Position numbers and translations under genes: made by a program
In this document: piece after piece, positions 1 through 7,826 of the stretch
Layout of the letters: each line of letters begins with the position of its first letter
Position numbering within the stretch: position 1 is the stretch's first letter
Source of the DNA: JANMEB01 sp041745295
GTDB taxonomy: Bacteria > Planctomycetota > Planctomycetia > Pirellulales > Pirellulaceae
Assembly (NCBI GenBank): GCA_041745295.1
Contig: JBGTJE010000058.1
Location: 80,751 to 144,750, forward strand
Length of the DNA: 64,000 bases
Reading direction: 5' to 3'
Notes under the pieces: model-generated
Seen by the model: the letters and a program-made list of their open reading frames with translations, nothing else
Database searches by the model: none
Told to the model about the DNA's origin: nothing

Positions 1-582
1 TCGGGTTCCGGCAAATCGACGCTGCTCAATATGGTCGCTGGACTGGATAAGCCGACATCGGGTCGAGTTACCGTGTGCGGGACGGATCTGGGACAGAGTT
101 CGGAGGGTGAACTCGCCAAATGGCGTTCCCGCCATGTTGGGTTCATCTTCCAGCTCTATAACCTCATTCCGGTGCTGACGGCGTTTGAAAACGTCGAGTT
201 GCCCTTGACGTTGACGCAATTGTCGCGGCGGGAGCGCGATGAACACGTGCGGGCGGCGCTCGAAGTCGTGGGGCTGACGGATCGCATGGACCATTACCCG
301 CGACAACTTTCGGGTGGCCAGGAACAGCGAGTTTCGATCGCGCGCGCGATCGCCACCGATCCCACGCTGATCGTCGCGGACGAGCCGACCGGTGATTTAG
401 ACGCAAAATCAGGCGCGGAAATTCTCGATTTGTTGGTCCGACTCAACGAAGAATTCGACAAGACGATCATGATGGTCACGCACGATCCCCACGCCGCGGA
501 ACGAGCCCAAAGGATTCTGCACTTGGAAAAGGGCGTGTTGGTGGACGACATCCCGACGACGGGGACAGGGGCTAGGCGATGA
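1..582 (+). CDS. ABC transporter ATP-binding protein, MacB/LolD type (5' end missing)
   Basis: The window opens inside the Walker A loop (SGSGKST), so the first roughly 40 residues are missing. The rest of the nucleotide-binding domain is complete: a Q-loop (FIFQLYN), the signature LSGGQ, Walker B with LIVADEPTGDLD, and the H-switch MMVTHD. The signature region reads LSGGQEQRVSIARA, which is typical of the MacB/LolD/FtsE group serving FtsX-type permeases. The stop codon overlaps the start of the first permease by 4 bases (ATGA), so the three genes are surely one operon. The system would be a mechanotransmission-type or lipoprotein-release exporter at the cytoplasmic membrane. No periplasmic adaptor gene is visible, but it may lie upstream of the window. 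Confidence 0.93.
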   Translation, partial: SGSGKSTLLNMVAGLDKPTSGRVTVCGTDLGQSSEGELAKWRSRHVGFIFQLYNLIPVLTAFENVELPLTLTQLSRRERDEHVRAALEVVGLTDRMDHYPRQLSGGQEQRVSIARAIATDPTLIVADEPTGDLDAKSGAEILDLLVRLNEEFDKTIMMVTHDPHAAERAQRILHLEKGVLVDDIPTTGTGARR

Positions 583-1736
583 GACATTGGAAATACATTT
601 GGCGAAACGTTACGCGCAACAAAGTGCGAACGATATTGACCGTGCTCTCCGTCGGATTCAGTTTGGCCCTGCTGACCGTACTGCTTGGATTCATGGTCAT
701 GCAAGGAATTTGGAGCACCGAAGCCAAAAAATATAACCGCCTCGTCGTGATGAATAGTATGGGCTTTGCCGGACGAGTCCCCATTTCCTACGTCGAAGAA
801 GTTCGCCAGACCAAGGGCGTCAAGTCTGCCGTTCAATATGCCTGGTACGGCGGAGAGTACAAAGTCGAAAAATATCCCTTTGCCCAGTTCGGCACCGATC
901 CACTTCACGTATTCGAAGTCTGGGACGAATTCAAGATCGATCCACAGCAACTCAAGAATTGGCAGGCCAACCGCCAAGGCTGCGTTGTTGATCGACGGCT
1001 GGCCGAAAAACGAGGCTGGAAGATCGGCGAACGGATCCCGCTCAAAGGGACGTATTTCCCCTACAACCTCGATCTCGAATTGGTTGGAATTTTTGACACG
1101 CCCCAGGCAATCGATTCACTTTGGTTTCATTGGGACTATCTCAACGAAGGACTCAAGCAATCGTCCAGCCGCGCCACTGAACACGCGGGGACAATCTTTG
1201 CCAAAACCGAAAGCGTTGCCGTTTTGCCGGCGGTGATCAAATCGATTGATGAGCGCTACGCCAGTTCGGATAATCCCACGCGCAGTCAAACCGAAGCCGC
1301 CTTCGCTCAAATGTTTGCCGATATGCTGGGAGGTATGCAGACCAAAATACTATTCCTTGGCTTGGCCGTGTTTTTTGCGTTGACGTTGGTCTCTGCAAAT
1401 GCAATGGCGATGGCGATGCGCGAGCGAACAACGGAAATCGCGGTCCTAAAAGCGATTGGCTTTTCTCGGGCGCGGGTATTGGGGATCGTCTTGGGCGAAT
1501 CCTGCGCCATTTCGATGCTCGGCGGCGTCTTCGGTATCGGATTGGGATGCGTTTTTCTCAATCTGTTACACGACCTTAGCCCCCAGTTCTTCCAATTCAC
1601 GTTTCAAGAAGTCTTGGGACCATGGATCGCCTATATGACGTTGATTGCGGTGGGATTGGGACTGGTCAGCGGGATCGTACCCGCCATCCTTGCCGCGCAG
1701 TTATCGGTCGTCAACGGTTTGCGCCGCCTGGTGTAG
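579..1736 (+). CDS. FtsX-like ABC transporter permease (first of pair)
   Basis: Protein of 385 residues with the MacB/FtsX layout: one N-terminal membrane helix (about residues 13-35), a large extracytoplasmic domain (about 40-250), then three C-terminal helices (about 260-285, 310-335, 350-378). The segment RERTTEIAVLKAIGFSR after the second helix is the conserved FtsX-domain motif (RxxEIxxLxAIG). It starts 4 bases inside the ATPase gene and should be translationally coupled. With the following paralogue-like permease it probably forms a heterodimeric exporter driven by the ATPase. The substrate cannot be deduced. Confidence 0.9.
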   Translation: MRHWKYIWRNVTRNKVRTILTVLSVGFSLALLTVLLGFMVMQGIWSTEAKKYNRLVVMNSMGFAGRVPISYVEEVRQTKGVKSAVQYAWYGGEYKVEKYPFAQFGTDPLHVFEVWDEFKIDPQQLKNWQANRQGCVVDRRLAEKRGWKIGERIPLKGTYFPYNLDLELVGIFDTPQAIDSLWFHWDYLNEGLKQSSSRATEHAGTIFAKTESVAVLPAVIKSIDERYASSDNPTRSQTEAAFAQMFADMLGGMQTKILFLGLAVFFALTLVSANAMAMAMRERTTEIAVLKAIGFSRARVLGIVLGESCAISMLGGVFGIGLGCVFLNLLHDLSPQFFQFTFQEVLGPWIAYMTLIAVGLGLVSGIVPAILAAQLSVVNGLRRLV

Positions 1737-1750
1737 AAAAGTGCTTCGTC

Positions 1751-2911
1751 ATGATCCCCATCAAATACAACCTGAGAAATTTGCGGGAACGCTGGGTGAC
1801 AACGCTGTTGACGGTCATCGCGACCGGAATCGTCGTGTGGGTAACCGTCATCGTGTTTGGCTTTGCCGATGGCATGGAGCACGCGCTTAGAATTGCTGGT
1901 GACCCTACCGACCTTATCGCTTTGCGGCAAGGATCAAACGACGAAACCGGCAGCACCGTCGGGATCCAGGTGGCTCGCGATATTGCAAATTTGCCTGGGA
2001 TTGCTCGGACTGAACAAGGGGCACCGATGTGCTCAAGTGAATACGTGACGATTCTGGTTCGACCGCGGCGCAGCGGCGAAAGAGTCAACCTGATCGTCCG
2101 CGGCCTTGATCCAATCGGTCGTACCTTGCGATCCAACTTTCAGATCGTTCAAGGACGAGACCTCGAGCCCGGTGTCAACGAAGCGATTACCAGCGAATCG
2201 ATGGCCCGCCGATTTCAGAATCTTGCGATCGGGGAAAAATTGGAAATCAACAAGGCCGAATTTACGATCGTCGGTTATTTTGCGGCCGACGGCAGCTCGG
2301 CCGAATCCGAAGTCTGGGCCGATCGGCGCGACTTGACCAGTGCGCGGCGCATCCCCGACGCGATTTCCAGCGTTAACTTGCGCTGTGCGGATGAAGCATC
2401 GCTGACGGAAGTTCAACGGCGACTGGAAAACGATGATCAGTTTAAATTAAAAGCCGTCCGCGAGACGGAGTATTTTGAGGAACAGATGACGTCGACGATT
2501 TCCCTGAAAGTATTCGGTTATGTGCTCGCGGGTTTTCTCACGTTTGGGGCGATGTTCGCGGCGGCCAATACGATGTACGCGGCTGTTGCAGGCCGGGCCC
2601 GCGAAATCGGCACGCTTCGGGCATTGGGCTTTCGCCGACGGAGCATTTTGACGTCGTTTTTATTGGAGTCCGTCGTGCTCTGTTTGATGGGCGGGCTGCT
2701 TGGATGTCTCGCAACCCTACCCTTCAATGGCATGTCGGACGGCACCGCAAACTGGGCGACGTTTAGCGAGATCACTTATTCGTTTCGCTTTGGCCCCAAC
2801 ATCCTGTTGAGAGGTGTGATCATGGCACTTGCCATGGGACTTTTGGGCGGATTGCTGCCTGCCATTCGCGCCGTACGACTGCGGATCGTCGATTCGTTGC
2901 GTCAAGCATAG
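1751..2911 (+). CDS. FtsX-like ABC transporter permease (second of pair)
   Basis: Protein of 386 residues from the ATG at 1751, 14 bases after the first permease stops. The reading frame is open further upstream, but that part lies inside the first permease gene and does not resemble protein. The layout is the same: N-terminal helix (about 17-40), extracytoplasmic domain, and three C-terminal helices with the FtsX motif GRAREIGTLRALGFRRRSI. The two permeases share fold and length but differ in sequence, which suggests an obligate pair. The gene ends 149 bases before a convergent gene, with a large inverted repeat between them. Confidence 0.88.
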   Translation: MIPIKYNLRNLRERWVTTLLTVIATGIVVWVTVIVFGFADGMEHALRIAGDPTDLIALRQGSNDETGSTVGIQVARDIANLPGIARTEQGAPMCSSEYVTILVRPRRSGERVNLIVRGLDPIGRTLRSNFQIVQGRDLEPGVNEAITSESMARRFQNLAIGEKLEINKAEFTIVGYFAADGSSAESEVWADRRDLTSARRIPDAISSVNLRCADEASLTEVQRRLENDDQFKLKAVRETEYFEEQMTSTISLKVFGYVLAGFLTFGAMFAAANTMYAAVAGRAREIGTLRALGFRRRSILTSFLLESVVLCLMGGLLGCLATLPFNGMSDGTANWATFSEITYSFRFGPNILLRGVIMALAMGLLGGLLPAIRAVRLRIVDSLRQA

Positions 2912-2957
2912 TCGGGCGTGCGTACGATTGACCCTCAAGTGCTTTCCCCAAGAACTG

Positions 2958-3022
2958 CACTGGCAGAGCCAGTGGCACACAAGACAGAAGCGAGCATTCG
3001 TGTGCCACTGGCTCTGCCAGTG
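2958..3022. repeat. Inverted repeat, GTGTGCCACTGG family, at a convergent junction
   Basis: Two perfect 23-base arms (2958-2980 and 3000-3022) face each other across a 19-base loop. Each arm is itself nearly palindromic (CACTGGC AGA GCCAGTG). The same 23-base unit occurs twice more, again in inverted orientation, at 41601-41623 and 41747-41769. It sits between the stops of two convergent genes (2911 and 3061), so in RNA it would fold into a strong hairpin from either strand. It may act as a bidirectional terminator or be a mobile palindromic repeat. Confidence 0.85.
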
Positions 3023-3060
3023 TTTTGAAATCACGTATTTGGCGATGACCGCACGAATCG

Positions 3061-3999
3061 TCACGGAACGTGCTTTTTCGACATGCCGGTGGTCAGCGCC
3101 ATGAAGACCGATTCCAAGTCGACTTCTTCCTCGCGGAATAAAGTCAAAGCCAGGCCATTTTGCACGAGCATGGTCGCAATCTCGGAATAATCCGTGGTCG
3201 TCGATTTCAATGTCACGGTCAGGTGCCCGTCACCAACCACCACGCGTTCGACGAGGGGATGCGCTTGGAGCAATTCCGTTGCCTTATCTTGCTGGCTTTT
3301 GACGTCGATCTGTAAGACGGTTCGATCTCGAACGCGTTTCATCACATCGGCCATATCCGCCGACACTTCCATGATCCCCTGCTCAATGATTCCGATTTTA
3401 TTGCAGATGTCGGCAAGCTCTGGCAATATGTGGCTGGAGACGACGATGGTCTTTCCCATTTGACCCAATCGCCGAAGCAAGTTTCGCATTTGAACGCGAG
3501 CCCGCGGGTCGAGACCGCTGAGCGGTTCGTCCAAAAGGAGGACTTGGGGATCGTGCAAAAGCACGCGGGCCAAGCCCAACCGTTGGGTTTGGCCGCGCGA
3601 GAGCGTATTAGCAAACGCGTCGCGCTTGAAATCAAGGTCGACGATTTCCAGCAATTCATCACAACGCTTGCGCCGTGCTTGGCCGCGGATTCGATACGCC
3701 GCCGCGAAAAACTCCAAGTACTCGATGACTTTCATGTCGTCGTAGACGCCGAAAAAGTCCGGCATGTAACCGACGAGGCGGCGAATTTCCTTGGGGTTGT
3801 TGTAGATCGAATGTCCGCAAACGTAGGCTTCCCCCCAACTCGGCTCCAACAACGTGGCGATGATCCGCATGGTTGTCGTTTTGCCCGCCCCGTTGGGTCC
3901 GATGAAGCCGAACAAGTCCCCGGCGGCGAGGTCGAGCTCGATCCCCTTGATGGCGAACATCTCGCCATACTTCTTCGTAAGATTTTCCGTCTTGATCAC
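3061..3999 (-). CDS. ABC transporter ATP-binding protein (ABC-2 exporter type)
   Basis: 312 residues. Walker A GPNGAGKTT (about residues 34-42), Q-loop, a signature of LSRGQTQR, Walker B LLLDEPLSGLDP and the H-loop VVSSHILPE. The form is that of CcmA/NatA-like ATPases that drive ABC-2 permeases. A C-terminal domain of about 90 residues follows the ATPase core (about 220-312). The start is a GTG at 3999 that overlaps a TGA stop (GTGA) of the upstream frame, which indicates translational coupling to the gene at 4123-6300. No permease gene is next to it, so the membrane partner is either the upstream membrane protein or encoded elsewhere. Confidence 0.9.
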   Translation of the reverse strand: MIKTENLTKKYGEMFAIKGIELDLAAGDLFGFIGPNGAGKTTTMRIIATLLEPSWGEAYVCGHSIYNNPKEIRRLVGYMPDFFGVYDDMKVIEYLEFFAAAYRIRGQARRKRCDELLEIVDLDFKRDAFANTLSRGQTQRLGLARVLLHDPQVLLLDEPLSGLDPRARVQMRNLLRRLGQMGKTIVVSSHILPELADICNKIGIIEQGIMEVSADMADVMKRVRDRTVLQIDVKSQQDKATELLQAHPLVERVVVGDGHLTVTLKSTTTDYSEIATMLVQNGLALTLFREEEVDLESVFMALTTGMSKKHVP

Positions 4000-4132
4000 G
4001 TCAGCTCAGCGGTTGGAGAAAAGTTATAGTTGAAATTACGATCGGCGTGAACGCGATCCAGTCCCACATCGAATGCCGCGGCTGCGGAGACCGCTTGGTT
4101 CGGCAACAAGGCGATCGTTCGTTCATCTTTTT
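3996..4132 (-). other. Probable displaced C-terminal tail of the 4123-6300 gene (frameshift)
   Basis: In the frame that is +1 relative to the upstream gene, the sequence continues as plausible protein (KDERTIALLPNQAVSA, then about 28 more residues ending SPTAELT). Its TGA overlaps the GTG of the ATPase gene. That tight GTGA overlap is what an operon of adjacent genes normally looks like, whereas the stop at 4123 leaves a gap of 123 bases. Dropping one base from the run of five T (4128-4132, plus strand) or from GGG at 4154-4156 would join the frames and give a protein of about 768 residues. Confidence 0.6.
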
Positions 4133-6300
4133 GACGGCCGGACGAATCGAACTGGGAACACGAATCGGACAAACGTTGTTTTGAGGTCGAAGTCCGGCGG
4201 TGTTTTGCGATCGGCCATCGCCAAAGGGCTTGCCGCAAAGTCATCGATTCGGCAGACAAAAATGGCACGACCCAACGCCAATTGCTCGCTCAGGTCAAAC
4301 TCGTTTTGATAACTGTTGGATAAACCGGTGAAATCCTCTCCCCCGGCCGCGCGAAAAAACATGAACATTTCGAACACGCGCGGGATGCGGCGATCGGCCG
4401 TCGCCCATCGTGCGACCTCCGCGTTGGCATCGGCGGCTTGCAAGTAAACCTTCAACGATCGTTCGCTTCCAGAATTCAAGTCCAGTGAGCCACCGACCGG
4501 GCATTCCCCGAACCGATATGCCGTGTTGCCGTACAGTAAGACACAATTACGAAGCTCGCGCCCAAAAGGATTGCGAAACGAGCCCCCCAATTGTCTGCCT
4601 TGTTCTTGAAAGGTGACTTCGCCGAGGTCCTGCCAGCTGTGTTGCCCCTCCCATTTCGCGAATAGTGGCTTGGTCGACGCCACCGCGATGGGCGCACGCG
4701 CGACCGATCCAGTGGTCGAATCGGCGTTGGCGATCAGTTCGATGGCATAAGGACTTCGGAATAATCGCGTCACCGTGCGCGAATCCATGCCACCAATCCC
4801 GTCACCCGGCAATCCCTGTGCCGAAATCAACCGTGTCCGAAGATCGACCCCCAATTCATTGTTTCCCGGCAGTCTTAAATCGAACGTCTGCGTGCGCGGG
4901 CTGTAGATGTTGGCCCAAACGCCGCCGCGCACAGCGTTCCCCGACGCGTCGACATCGACGATTTCCGTGTGATTGACCAGGACCTTGTCGGGTTTCGATT
5001 TCTGGACCAAAGTCCAGGCAGCCCCCGCGAAGACGAGCATCATGACGGTCGACGTCACCCAGGTCCATTCCATGCGACCGAGAACTCGATTGAGTAAAAA
5101 GTAATCCAGAGGACCGATGCAAATCGTATACAGGACGATCAGCGCCGCGACCAACATGAAGGTGACAACCGAGACTCCCCGAAACCGTTCCCCCGCTGAC
5201 CTCACCTGCCCGCTGAGATCGCGATAGCCGTGATTGACTGCCGATGCATTCGCTATCGCTTTGACTAACCCGGTCTCCTCGCCAGCGTGGCCCAGCAATC
5301 GACTGAGCAGTCGTGGATTGCCTTTCCATTGGTCAATGAGCGGCTGCTCCAAATCAAAGCTCACGAAAACAATTTCTCCCAAACCAACGCTTCGCCGATG
5401 GATGAGAGAAGTATTTCCTTGCCGGACTTCCACCGTTCCCTCGACCGAATCAAAGGTGGCGACTTTGAGCGACTGGGTTGCCGAATCCGTGATCAACTGA
5501 CCTACCGCGGATCCGGCGTAAAACTCAAGCGAGTCTGCTTGCGTTAGAGCCTCCAATCGACGAAAAGGTCCCGGCCCAAATCGTTCCAATGACTTGCCGC
5601 CAGCGACAAGCTGTTCCGCGTTTTCACCGACGCTCAACACCAGCCGTCCGCCGAGGCTGATCCACTTCCACAAGGCATCGATCTGCTCAGCGTTCATGCG
5701 CAGCGCGATGTTATCGGTCGTACCGGTCGTCATGATGACGAGATCGACGCCGTCGTATTCGAACCACCGCGTAGGCAGTTGGCTTTCATCGTCGACGGAA
5801 ATCAAGCGCCGTTGTTCCGTCCTGCTGGGGGTGCCAGAAGGGGGGAGATTCAGCGGCGCTCCGAGCCGCAACACCACTTGATCGGTAGCTGGAACCACGA
5901 CAAACGAATCGCTCAAGCGACCCCAGGATTTGCTGGCGATCACTTGCCTTTGCGAATCGACCAATCGAATCGTCAACCCGGCGTCGAATCGGCCGATCCA
6001 AACGTGCCCACGAATCCAGCCGCCGCTATCCGCTTGAGGACGCGATCGATAATTGACGGGCACCGCATCGCTGTCGGTCGTCGCGAGTTCGAGTTCTGCG
6101 CCGGGCGGCAGGCGAGTTTCATCGATTCGAATACGAACCGGAGTCCAATGGCCGATCTTGATGCGTCCGGCGTGCCCAATCTGCACTTCGCGAATTAACT
6201 CGCCCAATTCGACCGCCACCTGCGCGGCGGTCTGGCCGCCGATCAGCGCGCTGACAAGCAAAACGATGGCTCCGACGCGCGCTGGACCAAGATATTGCAT
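4123..6300 (-). CDS. Exported, membrane-anchored protein of unknown function, likely frameshifted at its C-terminus
   Basis: 725 residues as read. A signal peptide (about 1-26, ending GGQTAAQ) precedes a beta-rich extracytoplasmic part. Residues about 180-345 resemble a Rossmann-like or glutamine-amidotransferase-like domain as found in GldG-type ABC accessory proteins (DLVIMTTG, LWKWISLGGRLVLSVG). Two membrane helices follow (about 375-398 and 415-432), then a C-terminal extracytoplasmic domain. It lies directly upstream of an ABC-2-type ATPase and is probably its partner, in the cytoplasmic membrane. Catalytic residues were not recognised. The last residues (VRPSKR, then stop) probably result from a one-base frameshift, as described for 3996-4132. 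Confidence 0.75.
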   Translation of the reverse strand: MQYLGPARVGAIVLLVSALIGGQTAAQVAVELGELIREVQIGHAGRIKIGHWTPVRIRIDETRLPPGAELELATTDSDAVPVNYRSRPQADSGGWIRGHVWIGRFDAGLTIRLVDSQRQVIASKSWGRLSDSFVVVPATDQVVLRLGAPLNLPPSGTPSRTEQRRLISVDDESQLPTRWFEYDGVDLVIMTTGTTDNIALRMNAEQIDALWKWISLGGRLVLSVGENAEQLVAGGKSLERFGPGPFRRLEALTQADSLEFYAGSAVGQLITDSATQSLKVATFDSVEGTVEVRQGNTSLIHRRSVGLGEIVFVSFDLEQPLIDQWKGNPRLLSRLLGHAGEETGLVKAIANASAVNHGYRDLSGQVRSAGERFRGVSVVTFMLVAALIVLYTICIGPLDYFLLNRVLGRMEWTWVTSTVMMLVFAGAAWTLVQKSKPDKVLVNHTEIVDVDASGNAVRGGVWANIYSPRTQTFDLRLPGNNELGVDLRTRLISAQGLPGDGIGGMDSRTVTRLFRSPYAIELIANADSTTGSVARAPIAVASTKPLFAKWEGQHSWQDLGEVTFQEQGRQLGGSFRNPFGRELRNCVLLYGNTAYRFGECPVGGSLDLNSGSERSLKVYLQAADANAEVARWATADRRIPRVFEMFMFFRAAGGEDFTGLSNSYQNEFDLSEQLALGRAIFVCRIDDFAASPLAMADRKTPPDFDLKTTFVRFVFPVRFVRPSKR

Positions 6301-6498
6301 GACAAATTAGAACGAGGGAGACTCAAGCATGATGACAACCGCGATATTCTCGTGGAGCACCACAATCGGGACAAATGGCAGTCAAAACGTATTTGCAGTT
6401 CAACGTTCAGCATATCTGAGCGCGGATAAATTGGCCATTCGCCGACGAGTTAGTTAATCCGCAAACTTAAGTCGGCGGGAGCTCTTTCGCTTGCGCGT

Positions 6499-6726
6499 TT
6501 TGATGTTGCGCATTCTTAGGCCCGAAGGGCCGACACAACCTTTGCCGGCGGTGTTAAACCGCCGGCTAGCCTTTATCTCAAAGGTCAAAGGCCCGGAGGG
6601 CCGATACAAAGGCGATGTGTCGGCCCTCCAGGCCTAAATAGAAGTTTTGTCCACGCGCTCCGGGGCCTCCCGGCCTCCGGCAGTGAATGTATCCGTCCTC
6701 CGGCCCTAAGAAATCGCAACATCAAA
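6499..6726. repeat. MITE-like palindromic element with 22-base terminal inverted repeats
   Basis: The ends 6499-6520 and 6705-6726 are inverted copies matching at 20 of 22 bases (TTTGATGTTGCG at the outer end). Between them lie a perfect 9-base-arm hairpin (GCCGGCGGT / ACCGCCGGC, 6544-6566) and several AGGCCCGAAGGGCCGACACA-type units in both orientations (6518-6540, 6587-6610, 6617-6637). No open reading frame of note is inside. It occupies most of the 517-base gap 6301-6817 between two minus-strand genes. Similar internal units recur at 58540-58800. The remaining part of the gap (6301-6498) shows nothing recognisable beyond presumable promoter sequence for the gene ending at 4123. Confidence 0.65.
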
Positions 6727-6817
6727 GCTTGCGCGTCAGGCGTCAATTGCCGGTGGATGCGCGTCTCGCGCCACGGTGTTAGCGCAACTTCAATGTCCGC
6801 GCCGTGGGACGTGCAAT

Positions 6818-7135
6818 TCAAGGCTTTTCGTCGGATGGGCAAGTGCACGCCATTCGGCCGCAGCCGGGACAGCCAGAGCCGTACTTTTTCGCCACCGCCG
6901 CACTCAGATCGACGCCGGCGACGTTGGCGATCGTCGCCAGCCAGGCCAACACATCCGCGAACTCTTCGTCGAGGTTTTCGGTATCGGATTGTCGCAACGC
7001 CGTCGACAGCTCACCGATCTCCTCCATCAACCACATAAACGTCCCGGAAACACCACGCGCGACGTCTTTGTCGTAGTACATGTCGCGGATGAGTTGTTGA
7101 AAGTCGGCCAAATTGACCAATTGCGTGGATACCAT
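6818..7135 (-). CDS. MazG-like nucleotide pyrophosphohydrolase
   Basis: 105 residues from the ATG at 7135. An upstream extension in frame would overlap the divergent Rieske gene and does not look like protein. The core LMEEIGELSTALR followed by NLDEEFADVLAWL gives the EExxE and ExxD metal-binding motif of all-alpha NTP pyrophosphatases (MazG/dUTPase superfamily), which hydrolyse nucleoside triphosphates to monophosphate and pyrophosphate. The C-terminus carries a CPGCGRMACTCP cluster that could bind zinc, an add-on not present in the basic family. The gene is divergent from the Rieske gene with a short shared upstream region. Confidence 0.85.
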   Translation of the reverse strand: MVSTQLVNLADFQQLIRDMYYDKDVARGVSGTFMWLMEEIGELSTALRQSDTENLDEEFADVLAWLATIANVAGVDLSAAVAKKYGSGCPGCGRMACTCPSDEKP

Positions 7136-7278
7136 TGCGTTTGCCTCACGAAGTACGACGGCCGAATTGGCCCCGATTATAACGTCGACCCGATCTGGAC
7201 GAAGGTTGGTTTTTGAGAATACTTGGATTTGCCGAACAACCGGAAATCGCTTCACAACAGAATTCTTTGGAGATCCCT

Positions 7279-7599
7279 TTGCAGTTTGAATTCCACGCCG
7301 TCGCGCAGCGCGACGATATTCCGTTGGGTGAAGGCCGCTCGTTCGATGTCGGCGACAAGCGAATCGCCGTTTTCAACGACGGCGGCAACTATTTTGCCAT
7401 TGACGACACGTGTCCGCACATGGGAGCGTCGCTGTCCACCGGCGAATTAGAGAACCATGTCGTAACGTGTCCGTTGCACGCTTGGCGATTCGACGTGCGC
7501 GACGGCACCTGGTGCGACAATCGCCGCGTCAAAATCGACTCGTTTCCAATACAATTAATCGGCGACGAAATCCAGGTCGGCATCCCCGGTCAAAGTTGA
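7279..7599 (+). CDS. Rieske [2Fe-2S] ferredoxin (nitrite reductase NirD / dioxygenase ferredoxin type)
   Basis: About 107 residues. The two cluster-binding boxes are clear: CPHMGA (Cys-x-His) and CPLHAW (Cys-x2-His), separated by 16 residues as in small soluble Rieske ferredoxins. The chosen start is a TTG at 7279 with GGAG eight bases upstream. An alternative TTG at 7213 would add 22 residues without similarity to the fold. Such proteins pass electrons to oxygenases or accompany NirB, but no oxygenase lies nearby, so the partner is unknown. The stop TGA lies within the GTTGAAAGTT repeat that follows. Confidence 0.85.
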   Translation: MQFEFHAVAQRDDIPLGEGRSFDVGDKRIAVFNDGGNYFAIDDTCPHMGASLSTGELENHVVTCPLHAWRFDVRDGTWCDNRRVKIDSFPIQLIGDEIQVGIPGQS

Positions 7600-7823
7600 A
7601 AGTTGGAAGATGAAGGAAAAACAATTTCCCTCCCCCGCCGCGGGGAGGATTAGAGAGGGGGGATACATTCCCGAACGAGTTTGAGAACCTGATTGAGAAG
7701 GAAATTAGTACCTCCGAGGACACACGATTCCGTGTTCGAACGCACTGAGAAATGTGATGCGATCCCAAGCAACTCCTGAACACTGAACTCTGTACTCGGA
7801 ACTCTGACTTTCAACTTTCAACT
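7594..7823. repeat. Inverted repeat pair (AGTTGAAAGTTG) framing a convergent junction
   Basis: A 12-base arm (7594-7605) overlaps the stop codon of the Rieske gene, and its exact inverted copy (7812-7823) lies 3 bases beyond the stop of the convergent gene ending at 7827. Between the arms are a CCCCGCCGCGGGG palindrome (about 7635-7647) and a CTGAACACTGAAC stretch. Nothing here looks coding. The arrangement would place a long imperfect stem at the 3' end of either transcript. Confidence 0.6.
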
Positions 7824-7826
7824 CTT

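Noticed and set aside
294..977. A 227-residue minus-strand frame across the ABC ATPase and first permease
   Set aside because: It covers two genes with clear motifs on the other strand.
6301..6818. Possible CRISPR-like array in the repeat-rich gap
   Set aside because: Repeat units are palindromic and irregularly spaced in both orientations, with no constant repeat-spacer pattern.
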